NCBI RefSeq assembly: GCF_010389155.1
Contig: NC_057762.1
Location: 9,659,513 to 9,723,512, forward strand
Direction of reading: 5' to 3'
DNA from: Erigeron canadensis
Lineage: Eukaryota > Streptophyta > Magnoliopsida > Asterales > Asteraceae
Length of the DNA stretch: 64,000 nt
The position numbers were made by a program, and so were the translations under genes. The notes beneath the pieces were generated by a model, which saw nothing but the letters and a program-made list of their open reading frames with translations, was not told the origin of the DNA and did no database searches. Shown here piece after piece: positions 1 through 9,686 of this stretch (positions are counted from its first letter, which is position 1; each line of letters begins with the position of its first letter).

Positions 1-272
1 AATCATATCTTGTAAGATTTTAAGAACTTTTTTTTAGCACATACTCGTGAACACGCTCAGTGACAACCTCAGGGGTTGTATATTCTGGTCGAATACTTTC
101 AAAATAGAAGTAGTTACTTGTCATTCAATTAGGTGTGTTTAAGTTTTGTTTGTCAAACTTATTTCTTTAACACAAGTTATAATTCTTTGATTCAAAATCA
201 ATAAAGAATTATATATCCATTGCAAAGATCACCTAAGTGTTGCACGTTGCTTGTCTTTGTTTGTGAAAATTA
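1..272. other. Non-coding, no gene seen
   Basis: AT-rich sequence with no ORF that resembles a known protein and no recognisable RNA gene. It precedes a CACTA-type terminus. Confidence 0.4.
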
Positions 273-600
273 CACTACAAGAAATCAGTAAATTGGCGAC
301 AAATTTAGCGACAAACTTTCCTATGTTATTATTGCGACCGATTTTGTAAATATCACCAATCGTATTGTAAATTGTATCGTAAATTTTGCAACTATCTCCA
401 ATGTTGTTAATTTTTGCCACGTCCTTAACTGTGTTGTTGATACGGAGACGCCCCAAACATGTTTCTAACTGTGTTGCTAACTTGAGACGTCCATCAAGAT
501 GTCTCTGTGTGTGGCTAATTTTAAAATGATGTAATAATGTTCCAACACTACAACACAACTGACCTTTGACTGAAGTTTTATTTTAGTAATACTCCAGTTA
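273..600 (+). mobile_element. CACTA (En/Spm)-type transposon terminus, fragment
   Basis: The sequence opens with CACTACAAGAAAT, the classic terminal motif of plant CACTA elements. Short direct repeats built on GCGACAAA follow, like the subterminal repeats of that superfamily. The opposite terminus was not found, so the right limit is arbitrary and no target duplication can be shown. The ORF across 229-558 on the other strand reads as repeat-derived and is not a gene. Confidence 0.45.
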
Positions 601-1422
601 TTAACTTAAAACTATATAAATATTTGACTGATATTATATTCATACTATTACTTGGTAATTAAAATTGTTTCTCCTCCCCTCTCTCTCCCTCACGCAAACC
701 ACCCCTCTCTCTATCTCTCTCCACCGCTGCACTTAGCCGGTTATCCGCTGCTAATTCCGTCTCCTCCGCCTCCATCTCCGCTGATGAATCGGTCACAATC
801 GCCGCTGAACGGTTATAAATCATAATCCGCTTCTGATTCCGTCATAAATCAAAGTCGTCTCTGTCTCATCAGGTAATTAGGTTAATTTTAGTTAGATATT
901 CATGATTTATAATTATGATTTTACTCTTTTAGTTCTGATTTTTGTTAATTTTTAATTGATAATATTGAACCGATTAATTGTGGATCTCGTTATCAAAGAA
1001 GTCGATTCTATTGACTGTTCATACGATTGTTGCTTGGCTGACGATTTTAGTTGAAATCAGAAATTTGATTAAATTGGTCGATTAAGCATGAATTAGGTTG
1101 TATTTAGATGGATGAACTTGTTAAAAAAGATGAAATTTGAGTATGAAAATATGACTGCATGCCAACTGTTTGTGAAAATGTCTTAATGAACTTTGCTCGG
1201 AATTGTGCTTGTATTCACTCTGTTATCAGTCGTTAATTGAGTGTTTGGATGAGTTCATGTCCAGGTCCAGCCACTGTTATTATTACCGGGAATAATCAAT
1301 TTCTTGGAGAGAGTATGTCGGTTCTATCTCTCGCGTATCATTACTTGTGTCAACGCGTATTCTGTATTCAAATCTTGACTAATATGTTAGTTGACCAATG
1401 GTCATCTAATTATATATATATA
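601..1422. other. UTR-like pyrimidine-rich stretch and intron-like DNA, no gene called
   Basis: A C/T-rich block at about 660-870 resembles a plant 5' untranslated exon and ends in CAG followed by GTAATTAG, a plausible splice donor. T-rich intron-like sequence follows. No coding exon could be connected to it. The stretch ends in a TA microsatellite (about 1411-1422) that was the insertion target of the 13.4-kb retrotransposon. Confidence 0.3.
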
Positions 1423-2092
1423 TGATGGTCCACGAATGCACTGCTTGTGTTTTAATTAACTAACTTGTAATATAAAGACGAAGTAACAAGAACAGAGATG
1501 AGAAGTAAGAACTTTGTTCAGTTATATGTATTTCAACTAAACGATGAAAACATGGATGGTTGTTTGATAACAACAATGAACAATAAACAGAAAAATATGT
1601 TAAGTTTTTGAACACACAAAAAACTTAACAAATTACTTAGAGAAAATAAAGTAAAACTGTGGAACACACCAACCAACCATTATGGCTAGGTCAAGTGATT
1701 CCTTTTATAGGCAGATAAGGAATTACATGACTACCCTAGTAGATGTTGACACATGAAGGTTGTCAACTATCTATTGGTGGATCATTCAGATCTGTAGAAG
1801 CCTCTTTCCTTCATCTTGTTTGTTTCCAAAAACGGTATGAAAGAGAAACTTCACTGCACCGAAGTAGTACAAGGTCACATGTCTTCATCTTGATCTTCCG
1901 ACACGTGTCCTTGGGACCATTCTTCTATTCCTCAAATTCCCGCTCATATTTGACTTACAAATACTGGACGGTGAGTCATTGAACATATCCTTTAGACTTT
2001 GAAGATAGATTATGCTTGCAGATATATGAGCTCGCTGACAGCTCACTGAATGACCTGCTCGCTGAGTTCCTCAGCGAATCCCTGATCCAACA
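1423..2092 (-). repeat. 3' LTR of copia element 1 (670 bp)
   Basis: On the minus strand it starts TGTTGGATCAGG and ends GGACCATCA. It is 11 bp longer than the 5' LTR because GCTCGCTGA-like sequence is repeated near 2030-2045. A TATA box, CTATAAAAGG on the minus strand, is at 1701-1710. The small ORFs here and in the other LTR are chance readings. Confidence 0.95.
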
Positions 2093-2103
2093 ATCTCCCC
2101 CTA
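2093..2103 (-). other. Polypurine tract of copia element 1
   Basis: On the minus strand, AATAGGGGGAGAT lies immediately before the LTR start TGTTGG. That is the expected place and composition for plus-strand DNA priming. Confidence 0.8.
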
Positions 2104-2238
2104 TTCGCTGAGGAGACTTAGCTGAATAGAAGGCTTGTACTAACAAATATTTGACAAGGGATTTTTGATACAATGCTGATTTTATATATGAGAGACAATT
2201 TACAAATACAGCAAAGTAAACAAGTTACAATTACATAA

Positions 2239-2877
2239 CTACTCCCATACAGATTCTTGTTTTGCTTCTATGAAAGCCTTGTCTTTTTGTCTCTCAGACT
2301 TCCTTAGCTCTTCATCAATCAGCTGAATGAATCTTGGATTGTTTGAAGTCCTTGAGCAGTATTTCCTTAACTTTACAAGAAATCCTGAGGGAGTAGTGGA
2401 GATTTCACTGGTCCTGAAAAAGAGCTCATGACCATGAACATTAGTAAACCAAAATCCTCCCAAATCTTCACTGTACAACCCTTCCACGAAAAGCAGTCTT
2501 GAAGGCATGCAAAGGTTGAGTGATGATTCCTCCCCAATATCAGATTTTGACAAAGTTCTAAGCATGGTGGGGAGTGAGGATGTAATCTGACCAGAAGCTG
2601 TCCTCTTGACACCGCTTCTGGGTTGATGAGAGGGAGGAGAGTATGGATGTCTGGCAGCGCTGAGCAAGGAGTCTTCAATTTTGTACTTCTTTTCCATCCT
2701 CCTTGTCTGCTTAATTTGATCACCAGCCATCTTTAGGAGTAGATCAAAGACCGGTGTTTTGTTGTCTTTGATGAGCTTATAGATCTCGATCCACTCAGTG
2801 GGCCCAAGGGTGTCAGATTTGACATTTTTAAGAGTGAACACCCTGGGCACACTTTTCCTCTGAACTTGAAGATTCAT
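2239..2877 (-). CDS. C-terminal part of the third ORF of copia element 1
   Basis: This 212-codon open frame continues the frame of the 74-codon segment at 2884-3108 and is separated from it only by an in-frame TAG at about 2884-2886. It has a basic/serine-rich stretch, then a more ordered region with FWFTNVHGHELFF near residue 140, and ends in a charged helix-like tail just before the polypurine tract. No domain was recognised. No hydrophobic segment long enough for a membrane span is visible. The first Met is probably internal, not a true start. Confidence 0.6.
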   Translation of the reverse strand: MNLQVQRKSVPRVFTLKNVKSDTLGPTEWIEIYKLIKDNKTPVFDLLLKMAGDQIKQTRRMEKKYKIEDSLLSAARHPYSPPSHQPRSGVKRTASGQITSSLPTMLRTLSKSDIGEESSLNLCMPSRLLFVEGLYSEDLGGFWFTNVHGHELFFRTSEISTTPSGFLVKLRKYCSRTSNNPRFIQLIDEELRKSERQKDKAFIEAKQESVWE

Positions 2878-2883
2878 TCCTTG

Positions 2884-3108
2884 CTAAGTAAGAGTAGGCT
2901 TGACCCATATGATCTCTTCTTTTCTTTGCCTTACCTCTCTTGAAGTAAGATAGGCTTGGTGTGCTTCTTCAAGCTTCTTCTCCTTACTTGCAAAGAATTC
3001 AAGCTCTTTCCTCTTGAGAGCTTCCAAACCACCAGACTGCTCGGCTAACCTTTTGATTTCATCGTCAGCATCTTCAAATTCTTCATTGACAATCAGCTCA
3101 CTTATCAA
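2884..3108 (-). CDS. Middle part of the third ORF of copia element 1 (charged coiled-coil)
   Basis: The translation is rich in Glu, Lys and Leu and reads as coiled coil. Its frame also runs upstream of its first Met: the sequence up to the A-run near 3190 (KSAELTPTEIVIQ) is open in this frame. One base lost or gained in that A-run probably separates it from the 1033-codon ORF. It ends in TAG, then the frame reopens into 2239-2877. Confidence 0.6.
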   Translation of the reverse strand: MISELIVNEEFEDADDEIKRLAEQSGGLEALKRKELEFFASKEKKLEEAHQAYLTSREVRQRKEEIIWVKPTLT

Positions 3109-3161
3109 TTTCTGAGATACTTCTTCTTGAATTCTCTTTTTCTTCAGCTCTTCTTGGATGA

Positions 3162-6100
3162 CTATCTCAGTGGGAGTGAGTTCAGCAGATTTTTTGAAGA
3201 AGACTTGGGGAGAGCTCCAGACATGAGCTTGTCTTTTTGTGCAGTTGCTGAGATGGGAACCTTAGGTGGTTTACCTTGAGTTACTGCCGCTGCTTTTCCC
3301 TTATCAGCATACTTCTTTACAAGGGCAGCATGAAACTCATCAGTTGGTTTGAAAGCTGACCCATTTATTGGCCTCGCTGTCACAACTTCAGCGGGCTTTG
3401 CACTTCCTTCTTCAGCGTGCTCCCCCTCAACACTTGCTGCCTGTACACTTTCTTTGGCAGCGAGGGGAACACTTTCAAAAGTTGGGGTCTCCTCGTTAAC
3501 TGCAGTTTTCTCCCCCTTGTAAGTAGCTGGAGTATTTGCTACTTCCACTTTATTCTTGAGGAGATCCAACATTTCCTTCATCATCTGTTTAAGGTCAGAG
3601 ACCTCCCCTTCAAGTTTGCATTGGCTGCTGATGGATTCCTCTATCCTAAGTTTATCAGCAGCCGATGAAGAGAAATTTAAGGAAGATTTGAGAGAGGCTA
3701 TTTCATTGGTAAGAGTTGAGAGAAAATTTCTTTGATTTTGAGAGAAGGAGTTGATGGAGTTTTGAAGGTGATTGAGTTGAGCAGTAAAAAGAATATTTGA
3801 TTGGGAGAGTTGTTGGAGAGAAGAGAGAAGGGCAGTGTTTTCAGTGGCCGTCGCTGACTTAGCAATTTGTTCTTTAAGTTTATTCAGCGAGGCAGAGATA
3901 GAGGAGTTGGAGACACTAACCCGATTCATACTTGCATTTAGAAGGGTTTGATTCTGCTTGAAGAGCCTCTCATTTGATGCAGTGTGTTGCTGTTGGGCCT
4001 TAATCATTCTAATAATTACATCTTTCTGCTCAGCCAGCCCATCGTTGAGATTATCACTGCTATGCACCAAGTATTGAAAATTTGTATGCGCTTCTAAATG
4101 TACTTGGGCAACCTGATCAACCAACCACGCATACAAGTACCCATGCCTATTCCCTTGACTTTGGCACACCTGAATTCTTCTCAGCAGCTCTTGCAATTGA
4201 TATGTTTCAACATAGTCAAGTCCAGGCAAATCAACTGCGGTGTATATTCTTTCATCGTCAAGCTCTGGCATCCTTAGTGTTCTTAGAGAGACTGGGTACT
4301 TGGAGCAAGGAGTGCCAAAGAAATCTGGATGATGCATAGGAGGCACTTCCAAAATTACTCCATCATCCAGTTCTTCAACTTCAACATACACTCCTGGTTT
4401 AATACGTTGATTCTTGCACAACTCCTTCCTTCTTTGCAATTCTTCATTGTTGAGCTCAGTCTGAAACTCTCCAAAGTGTCCCATAGGTTCAAAAATTTCT
4501 GTGGGTCTTGGGGAGTAAGAAGGAGGAGGAGGCATGTCAGCAAGCATCTCGGGCATCTCTTCATTTCTTTGATGCTCCCCAATCATTATAAAGCCCATAT
4601 CACCTTCAAAAACCTCACCCACAACAACTTCTTCTTCACTCTCTTCAGCGGCAGCGAGTATGACTTCAGCATGTGAATCTTGTGGATCAAACTCGCTGCC
4701 GTATTCATCCTCCATATCAAATTCAGCAAAAATGTTAGTCTCGGTCCCTGCACAAACAGTTTCCGAGACATTGATAGAGTTTGTGGAAAGGGAACCTGGT
4801 GCCTCAACCTCAGTGTGTTGTTCCACCAAGGTATCATCAGCCGTAGAGGGTGTTGACTCTAGCATCACCTGTGATCTGGCTGCTGTCAACGACTCAGAGG
4901 GTATTTGAAGAGAAGAGGGAATATTTATTTGGGGTGGATTTGGACTAAGACCTCTAGTGGGTTGGGGTGACCCAATATCTTCACCAACCTCTCCTACAGA
5001 AATTTGAGGTGGCTGCTTGCTGCTCCCGTTTAACTCGTCAACAGCCTGTTGGGAGGCTGCTGATGGGATGGCTTGGGTACTATCGTCCTTGAGCGTAGAG
5101 GACTTCCTAACCTTTGGTTTGCCCTTTGAATCACTCCGCTTTCGTTTTGGGACGACAGCGGAGGGTGAAGATTGTAGATTTTTAGTTGGGGACGCTGCCT
5201 TAGGAATATTTTTGGTCTTTTTAGAGGCTTTGGAGGTCGCTGGGGGGTTTATCAGCGAACCAGCCTCAGAAGGCATTCCAGCGTCCGCAGCGACCGTATC
5301 AGCCATTTCATCAGAAAGAAGTGCTACCTCCCAGTCGCTGCTTTTGGGGTATAAAGAAGAGTTTAGGGAGAAGAGTACCTCTTTTATGTGTGGAGTGAGG
5401 CGAGCAACCAAGTGTTCAGCAGGTTGCTTATAGATGTTGCTACCAACCCGTGCAACTTGTATCGTGGCAGCATTTGGTAGATCATACTCGTTACCCAGCG
5501 CCTCTTTGAAGATGAGGGAGAAAATTCTCACAAAGGGCACTGTGTGAGATCTGTTGTTCAGCGAGACCTTGTTCTTCATATCATTGAAGATCAACAAGGC
5601 AAAATCTACAAACCTTCCTTCCGCTAAGGCATGAATAATAGGCATCGAAGTAGAAGACGCCTGATTATATGATCCAGAGTTACCACCCATGCACTGAATC
5701 ACATGGGTGAATAGAACCCTCCATATCCCTGGGAGATTTTGTTTAAGTGGATTGCTAGGGATAGCCGGAGGGTTCCTCAAGTTGTGATTGTACCCGATGG
5801 AAGGCAACCATGCCTTCCACTCGTCATCTCCAGCAGCTTCCACAAATACATTGTCCTCATCTTCTTGTGGGAAGCGTAGAGTACGGCGTAATGACGCTGG
5901 AGTGATAGAGATGGACTTTGTTCCTTCTCGAACAGTACCCACTATAGACTGGGTGGACTCGTCATAGTTACACATCCACCAGAATTCACGAAGAAGATGA
6001 ACATAAATCTTCTCCGGATCTGCCATTATACAGTAACTGGCAGGGGAAGTGTGAATGAAATCAAGAATTGGCTTATATCCTTTTGTACCTTTCGGTACTT

Positions 6101-6263
6101 CAGACGAGCCGAGATGGTTATTAGGTTTAACAACCATCTCAGAGGCATTGAAAGAGATTTTTGAAGATTTTACAATATTAGCCGATGGAGAAAAGGAAGA
6201 AGAATTTAGATATAACTTTTGAGTGGCGGCGGAAGCAGATGGAGTTTCAGAAGATGAAGCCAT
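3162..6263 (-). CDS. Third ORF of copia element 1, env-position protein of unknown function (main part)
   Basis: This 1033-codon ORF follows RNase H in the position where SIRE-type copia elements carry a so-called env-like ORF. Residues 1-300 look globular, with a CMGGNSGSYNQ segment and a following hydrophobic helix that resemble a domain common in plant retrotransposon third ORFs (from memory, not searched). Residues 320-520 are Ser/Pro/Lys-rich and disordered; about 530-600 are acidic. About 735-915 form a long Gln/Ser/Leu-rich coiled coil. No signal peptide or membrane span is visible, so the name env is positional only. The start ATG is the first in the frame and follows a 920-bp untranslated spacer. 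The ORF appears to end early at a frameshift near 3190. Confidence 0.75.
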   Translation of the reverse strand: MASSSETPSASAATQKLYLNSSSFSPSANIVKSSKISFNASEMVVKPNNHLGSSEVPKGTKGYKPILDFIHTSPASYCIMADPEKIYVHLLREFWWMCNYDESTQSIVGTVREGTKSISITPASLRRTLRFPQEDEDNVFVEAAGDDEWKAWLPSIGYNHNLRNPPAIPSNPLKQNLPGIWRVLFTHVIQCMGGNSGSYNQASSTSMPIIHALAEGRFVDFALLIFNDMKNKVSLNNRSHTVPFVRIFSLIFKEALGNEYDLPNAATIQVARVGSNIYKQPAEHLVARLTPHIKEVLFSLNSSLYPKSSDWEVALLSDEMADTVAADAGMPSEAGSLINPPATSKASKKTKNIPKAASPTKNLQSSPSAVVPKRKRSDSKGKPKVRKSSTLKDDSTQAIPSAASQQAVDELNGSSKQPPQISVGEVGEDIGSPQPTRGLSPNPPQINIPSSLQIPSESLTAARSQVMLESTPSTADDTLVEQHTEVEAPGSLSTNSINVSETVCAGTETNIFAEFDMEDEYGSEFDPQDSHAEVILAAAEESEEEVVVGEVFEGDMGFIMIGEHQRNEEMPEMLADMPPPPSYSPRPTEIFEPMGHFGEFQTELNNEELQRRKELCKNQRIKPGVYVEVEELDDGVILEVPPMHHPDFFGTPCSKYPVSLRTLRMPELDDERIYTAVDLPGLDYVETYQLQELLRRIQVCQSQGNRHGYLYAWLVDQVAQVHLEAHTNFQYLVHSSDNLNDGLAEQKDVIIRMIKAQQQHTASNERLFKQNQTLLNASMNRVSVSNSSISASLNKLKEQIAKSATATENTALLSSLQQLSQSNILFTAQLNHLQNSINSFSQNQRNFLSTLTNEIASLKSSLNFSSSAADKLRIEESISSQCKLEGEVSDLKQMMKEMLDLLKNKVEVANTPATYKGEKTAVNEETPTFESVPLAAKESVQAASVEGEHAEEGSAKPAEVVTARPINGSAFKPTDEFHAALVKKYADKGKAAAVTQGKPPKVPISATAQKDKLMSGALPKSSSKNLLNSLPLR

Positions 6264-7185
6264 TTTAGAGTTTAGAGAAAAGATATGAAGATGCAGAGAG
6301 CGGAGGAAGTAGAGATAATGATTTTGAGAAGATGAAGAAATTTTTTGAGAAATTTTGAAGAGAGTGAATAGTTGAAAGAAAGCATGAAAAAGGAAGTATG
6401 GGTATGAAGTTGTATATATAGGGTGTGGCGAGGGAATGTGATTGGTCAGAAATGAAAGGACAAAAGAGAGTTTTTCTCTTTCCTCATTTTCAACATCTAC
6501 AGTCGTCTAACAACTGTAACCCTATATAAATTTATATTTATAAAACCCTTTGTGAGTAATGTTTTGAAAAAGAAAAAAGATATTTTCAAAATACTCGAGT
6601 ATGCGCCGTATGCGTCTAACAAATACAGACCAACAGAGGCATAGTCATGGTCTCAAGTGGATAGATGACGTACTTGAGTAAAACAAGTGGGTAACTTTTT
6701 TGTAAAGGTGTATAATATGTGGCACACAAGACTGCCACGTTGCCAACATAGTTACATCCGAAATAGTGAGTTTCAGATCCAGTCCTATGTTTTATTTAAT
6801 ATGTTTTATTTTATTGAATAGAACATGTCTCAGCGAACGTATCGATAAGAACACATTTTAAATAAGATATCAGCGAGCATGTGACACACATATGGTCGCT
6901 CAGATACAATTTTTGGCAAATTGTCAGCCATCAACGGATTTTAGGAGTCTTTACCAATAACCGTTTGCTATTGGACTAGATGAAAACTTTTGGCTTTCCA
7001 TTGCCTTTATTTTGCTTTTTCCCAAAGCAACAGGGATCAACGGATTTTATGAGTCTTTACCAATAACCGTTTGCTATTGGACTAGATGGAAACTTTTGGC
7101 TTTCCATTGCCTTTATTTTGTTTTTACGCAAGTAAGACAAACTTAAACTTGCTGACTCCAATTAAGCTTACACATGACATATAAG
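6264..7185. other. Spacer between RNase H and the third ORF, copia element 1
   Basis: This untranslated region could carry a promoter, splice acceptor or leader for the third ORF, but none was proved. It contains a two-unit direct repeat (6931-7121) and several copies of the heptamer TCAGCGA that recurs elsewhere in this element. Confidence 0.6.
6931..7121. repeat. Two-copy direct repeat, period 106 bp
   Basis: About 85 bp beginning TCAACGGATTTTA is repeated with very few differences at 6931 and 7037, separated by a short unique piece. It lies in the non-coding spacer upstream of the third ORF. Confidence 0.85.
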
Positions 7186-8388
7186 TTAGATAGTTGAGTC
7201 ACCATTCAACATCCCCAACCTGCTGACAAGATCTTTAAATCTCTTTTCATCTAAGGGTTTTGTGAAGATGTCAGCGAGTTGATCATCAGTGGGGATGAAA
7301 TAAAATTCAACATCCCCTTTCATGACGTGGTCACGTATGAAATGATACCTAATGTCTATGTGTTTGGTTTTAGAATGTTGAACGGGATTATGTGTGATAG
7401 CAATCGCACTTGTGTTGTAACACATAATGGGAATCTTAGTGTAATCTAAGTCATAGTCAGCGAGTTGGTGTTTCATCCAGAGGACTTGTGCACAGCAACT
7501 CGCTGCCGACACATATTCAGCTTCAGCAGTGGAGATGGACACTGTATGCTGTTTCTTACTAGACCAACTAGTTAATCTCCCCCCTAACAGTTGACATCCT
7601 CCACTGGTACTCTTACGATCTAACATGCAACCAGCATAGTCAGAATCAGAGTAAGCAACTAGATCAAAATTTGCCTCCCTGGGATACCAAAGACCTAAGG
7701 TCATAGTGCCCTTCAAGTATTTGAAGATGCGTTTGACAGCAAGAAGATGAGACTCTCTAGGATATCTTGCACATAAGCAAGTAACAAACATGATATCAGG
7801 ACGACTCGCTGTAAGATACATTAGCGAGCCAATCATTCCACGATAGTGAGTGGGGTTCACATGCTTACCATTAGGATCAGCATGGAGATTATTGGGAGGA
7901 GACATGGGGGTTGGCTTTGGAGAAATGTCAGACATATCAAACTTAGCCAACATGTCTCGGATATACTTTTCCTGGTTGATAAAAATACCATCAGTGAGCT
8001 GATGTATTTGCAAACCAAGAAAGAAGGTTAATTCTCCCATCATACTCATTTCGAAATGAGATAACATTAGAGAGCTAAACTTTTTGCATAGTTTAGTACT
8101 TGAGGATCCAAAGATAATGTCATCAACATAAATTTGGACATATAGTATATGAGCACCTTTTCGAAAGATGAAAAGAGTGCTATCAATGGATCCTCGCTGA
8201 AAGTTGTTAGAGAGAAGAAATTCTGAGAGAGTGTCGTACCAAGCCCTGGGGGCTTGTTTAAGACCATATAAGGCCTTATAGAGACGAAAGACATGATGTG
8301 GCTTGGCTGGATCTTCAAAACCAGGTGGCTGCTCGACATAGACTTCTTCATCGAGTTTTCCATTTAGGAAGGCACTCTTAACATCCAT
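7186..8388 (-). CDS. Copia reverse transcriptase (C-terminal two thirds) and RNase H
   Basis: The reading begins at MDVKSAFLNG, the first catalytic Asp motif of copia RT, and has the YVDD active site at about residues 86-89. The RNase H domain shows the first Asp (SDSDYAG) and the Glu of AEAEY. The third acidic residue appears lost: the usual CDN reads CYN. It ends in the typical ADIFTKPL tail. The N-terminal part of RT lies in the overlapping ORF 8364-9686; a deletion at about 8403-8410 separates them, so the first Met here is not a natural start. Confidence 0.93.
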   Translation of the reverse strand: MDVKSAFLNGKLDEEVYVEQPPGFEDPAKPHHVFRLYKALYGLKQAPRAWYDTLSEFLLSNNFQRGSIDSTLFIFRKGAHILYVQIYVDDIIFGSSSTKLCKKFSSLMLSHFEMSMMGELTFFLGLQIHQLTDGIFINQEKYIRDMLAKFDMSDISPKPTPMSPPNNLHADPNGKHVNPTHYRGMIGSLMYLTASRPDIMFVTCLCARYPRESHLLAVKRIFKYLKGTMTLGLWYPREANFDLVAYSDSDYAGCMLDRKSTSGGCQLLGGRLTSWSSKKQHTVSISTAEAEYVSAASCCAQVLWMKHQLADYDLDYTKIPIMCYNTSAIAITHNPVQHSKTKHIDIRYHFIRDHVMKGDVEFYFIPTDDQLADIFTKPLDEKRFKDLVSRLGMLNGDSTI

Positions 8389-9686
8389 TTGATAGACCTT
8401 GAAGATTCGACTCCTTCTTCTTGAAGATAACCTTGTGCAACCAGCCTAGCCTTGTTGCGTACAACAACACCGTCTTCGTCCATTTTATTTCTATAGACCC
8501 ATTTGGTACCAATAGGTTCCTTACCATGTGGTAAAGGAACTAAAAACCAGACGTGCTGTCGTTGAAATTGAGTGAGTTCTTCCTGCATGGCAACAACCCA
8601 AGAGGGATCAGCCATTGCCTCACCAATATTTTTGGGAGTGATCATTGACAAGAAGTTAACATATAGACATGTGTTTCTAGTCGCTGATCTAGTCACAATG
8701 CCCTGCTGAGGATCACCAATAATTTGGTGAGCAGGATGACTGGCTGTCCACCTAAGTGAAGGAGCACTAGAAGAACCTAGTTGAGTATCAGCAGAAGATG
8801 GGGAGATGTGAACAGAAGGAAGAGGATTATATGAAGAAAGGTCAATAGTGACAGTGGGTTTAGTGTCAGGATGATCAGTTGAGTTATTTGACTGAGTTGA
8901 GTTATCATTGATGTTGGAGTCGTCAGCAGACTCCATACCCTCAGTGTTAGCTGAAGCATCATGAAACTCTTCATCAGCAGAGTCATCAACTTGCACATCA
9001 TTAGTCAGTGATCTAGGTTTGGCTGATGCTGCATGGATTGACCTTAAGATTGGCTCAACTGGCTCATTCGTATAGATATGAGCAGCAACTTGCTCCAGCT
9101 CAGGGTCTGCTGAATTATCCTCAGTGAGTTGCTGATCAAGAGGAGGCGAGCAAGAAGCATCGACATATGAGTCAGCATCCTCCATAGGAGGGTTTATGAA
9201 CTCATTGAAGATCTCTTCAGTAGAAGATGGCTGGATATCTCTAAGAGCAGAAGAGCTTTCATCAAAAATGACATGAATTGATTCATCCACTTTTTGAAGA
9301 CGAGTATTGAATACTCTAAAAGCTTTGCTAATAGAAGAGTATCCAACAAAGTAGCCATCATCAGCTTTAGGATCAAATTTCCCCAAATGATCCTTATTAT
9401 TAAGAATAAAGACAGGACATCCAAATACATGAAAGTATTTGATTTGAGGTTTCTTTCCTCTTAAAACTTCATAAGCAGTTTTGTCATGTCTTTTGACAAT
9501 AAGACATCTATTTTGAGTGTGACAAGCAGTGTTGACTGCTTCAGCCCAAAACCTACTGGGAAGAGAGGACTCACTGAGCATAGTGCGTGTTGCCTCTATA
9601 ACAGTTCTGTTTCTCCTTTTTAGCAACACCATTTTGCTCAGGAGTTCTAGTGGAAGAGAAGTTTTGTGAGATCCCTTGATCAGCAC
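8364..9686 (-). CDS. Copia integrase C-terminal part, linker and RT N-terminus (frame-broken)
   Basis: It begins within the integrase core (RNRTVIEATRTML) and continues through the GKKP/FGCPVF C-terminal integrase region, an acidic linker, and the RT start (PIGTKWVYRNK, KARLVAQGY). After EEGV the sequence jumps directly to what normally lies about 25 residues further on, in another frame, and the ORF terminates. Upstream, two one-base gains in homopolymers (about 9695 and 9620) separate it from the protease-integrase ORF. Where the catalytic Glu of the DDE triad should stand, the sequence encodes Lys. Confidence 0.88.
   Translation of the reverse strand: MLIKGSHKTSLPLELLSKMVLLKRRNRTVIEATRTMLSESSLPSRFWAEAVNTACHTQNRCLIVKRHDKTAYEVLRGKKPQIKYFHVFGCPVFILNNKDHLGKFDPKADDGYFVGYSSISKAFRVFNTRLQKVDESIHVIFDESSSALRDIQPSSTEEIFNEFINPPMEDADSYVDASCSPPLDQQLTEDNSADPELEQVAAHIYTNEPVEPILRSIHAASAKPRSLTNDVQVDDSADEEFHDASANTEGMESADDSNINDNSTQSNNSTDHPDTKPTVTIDLSSYNPLPSVHISPSSADTQLGSSSAPSLRWTASHPAHQIIGDPQQGIVTRSATRNTCLYVNFLSMITPKNIGEAMADPSWVVAMQEELTQFQRQHVWFLVPLPHGKEPIGTKWVYRNKMDEDGVVVRNKARLVAQGYLQEEGVESSRSIKWMLRVPS

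Noticed and set aside
4082..5433. Several plus-strand ORFs of 82-138 codons
   Set aside because: They are antisense shadows of the long minus-strand third ORF of copia element 1.
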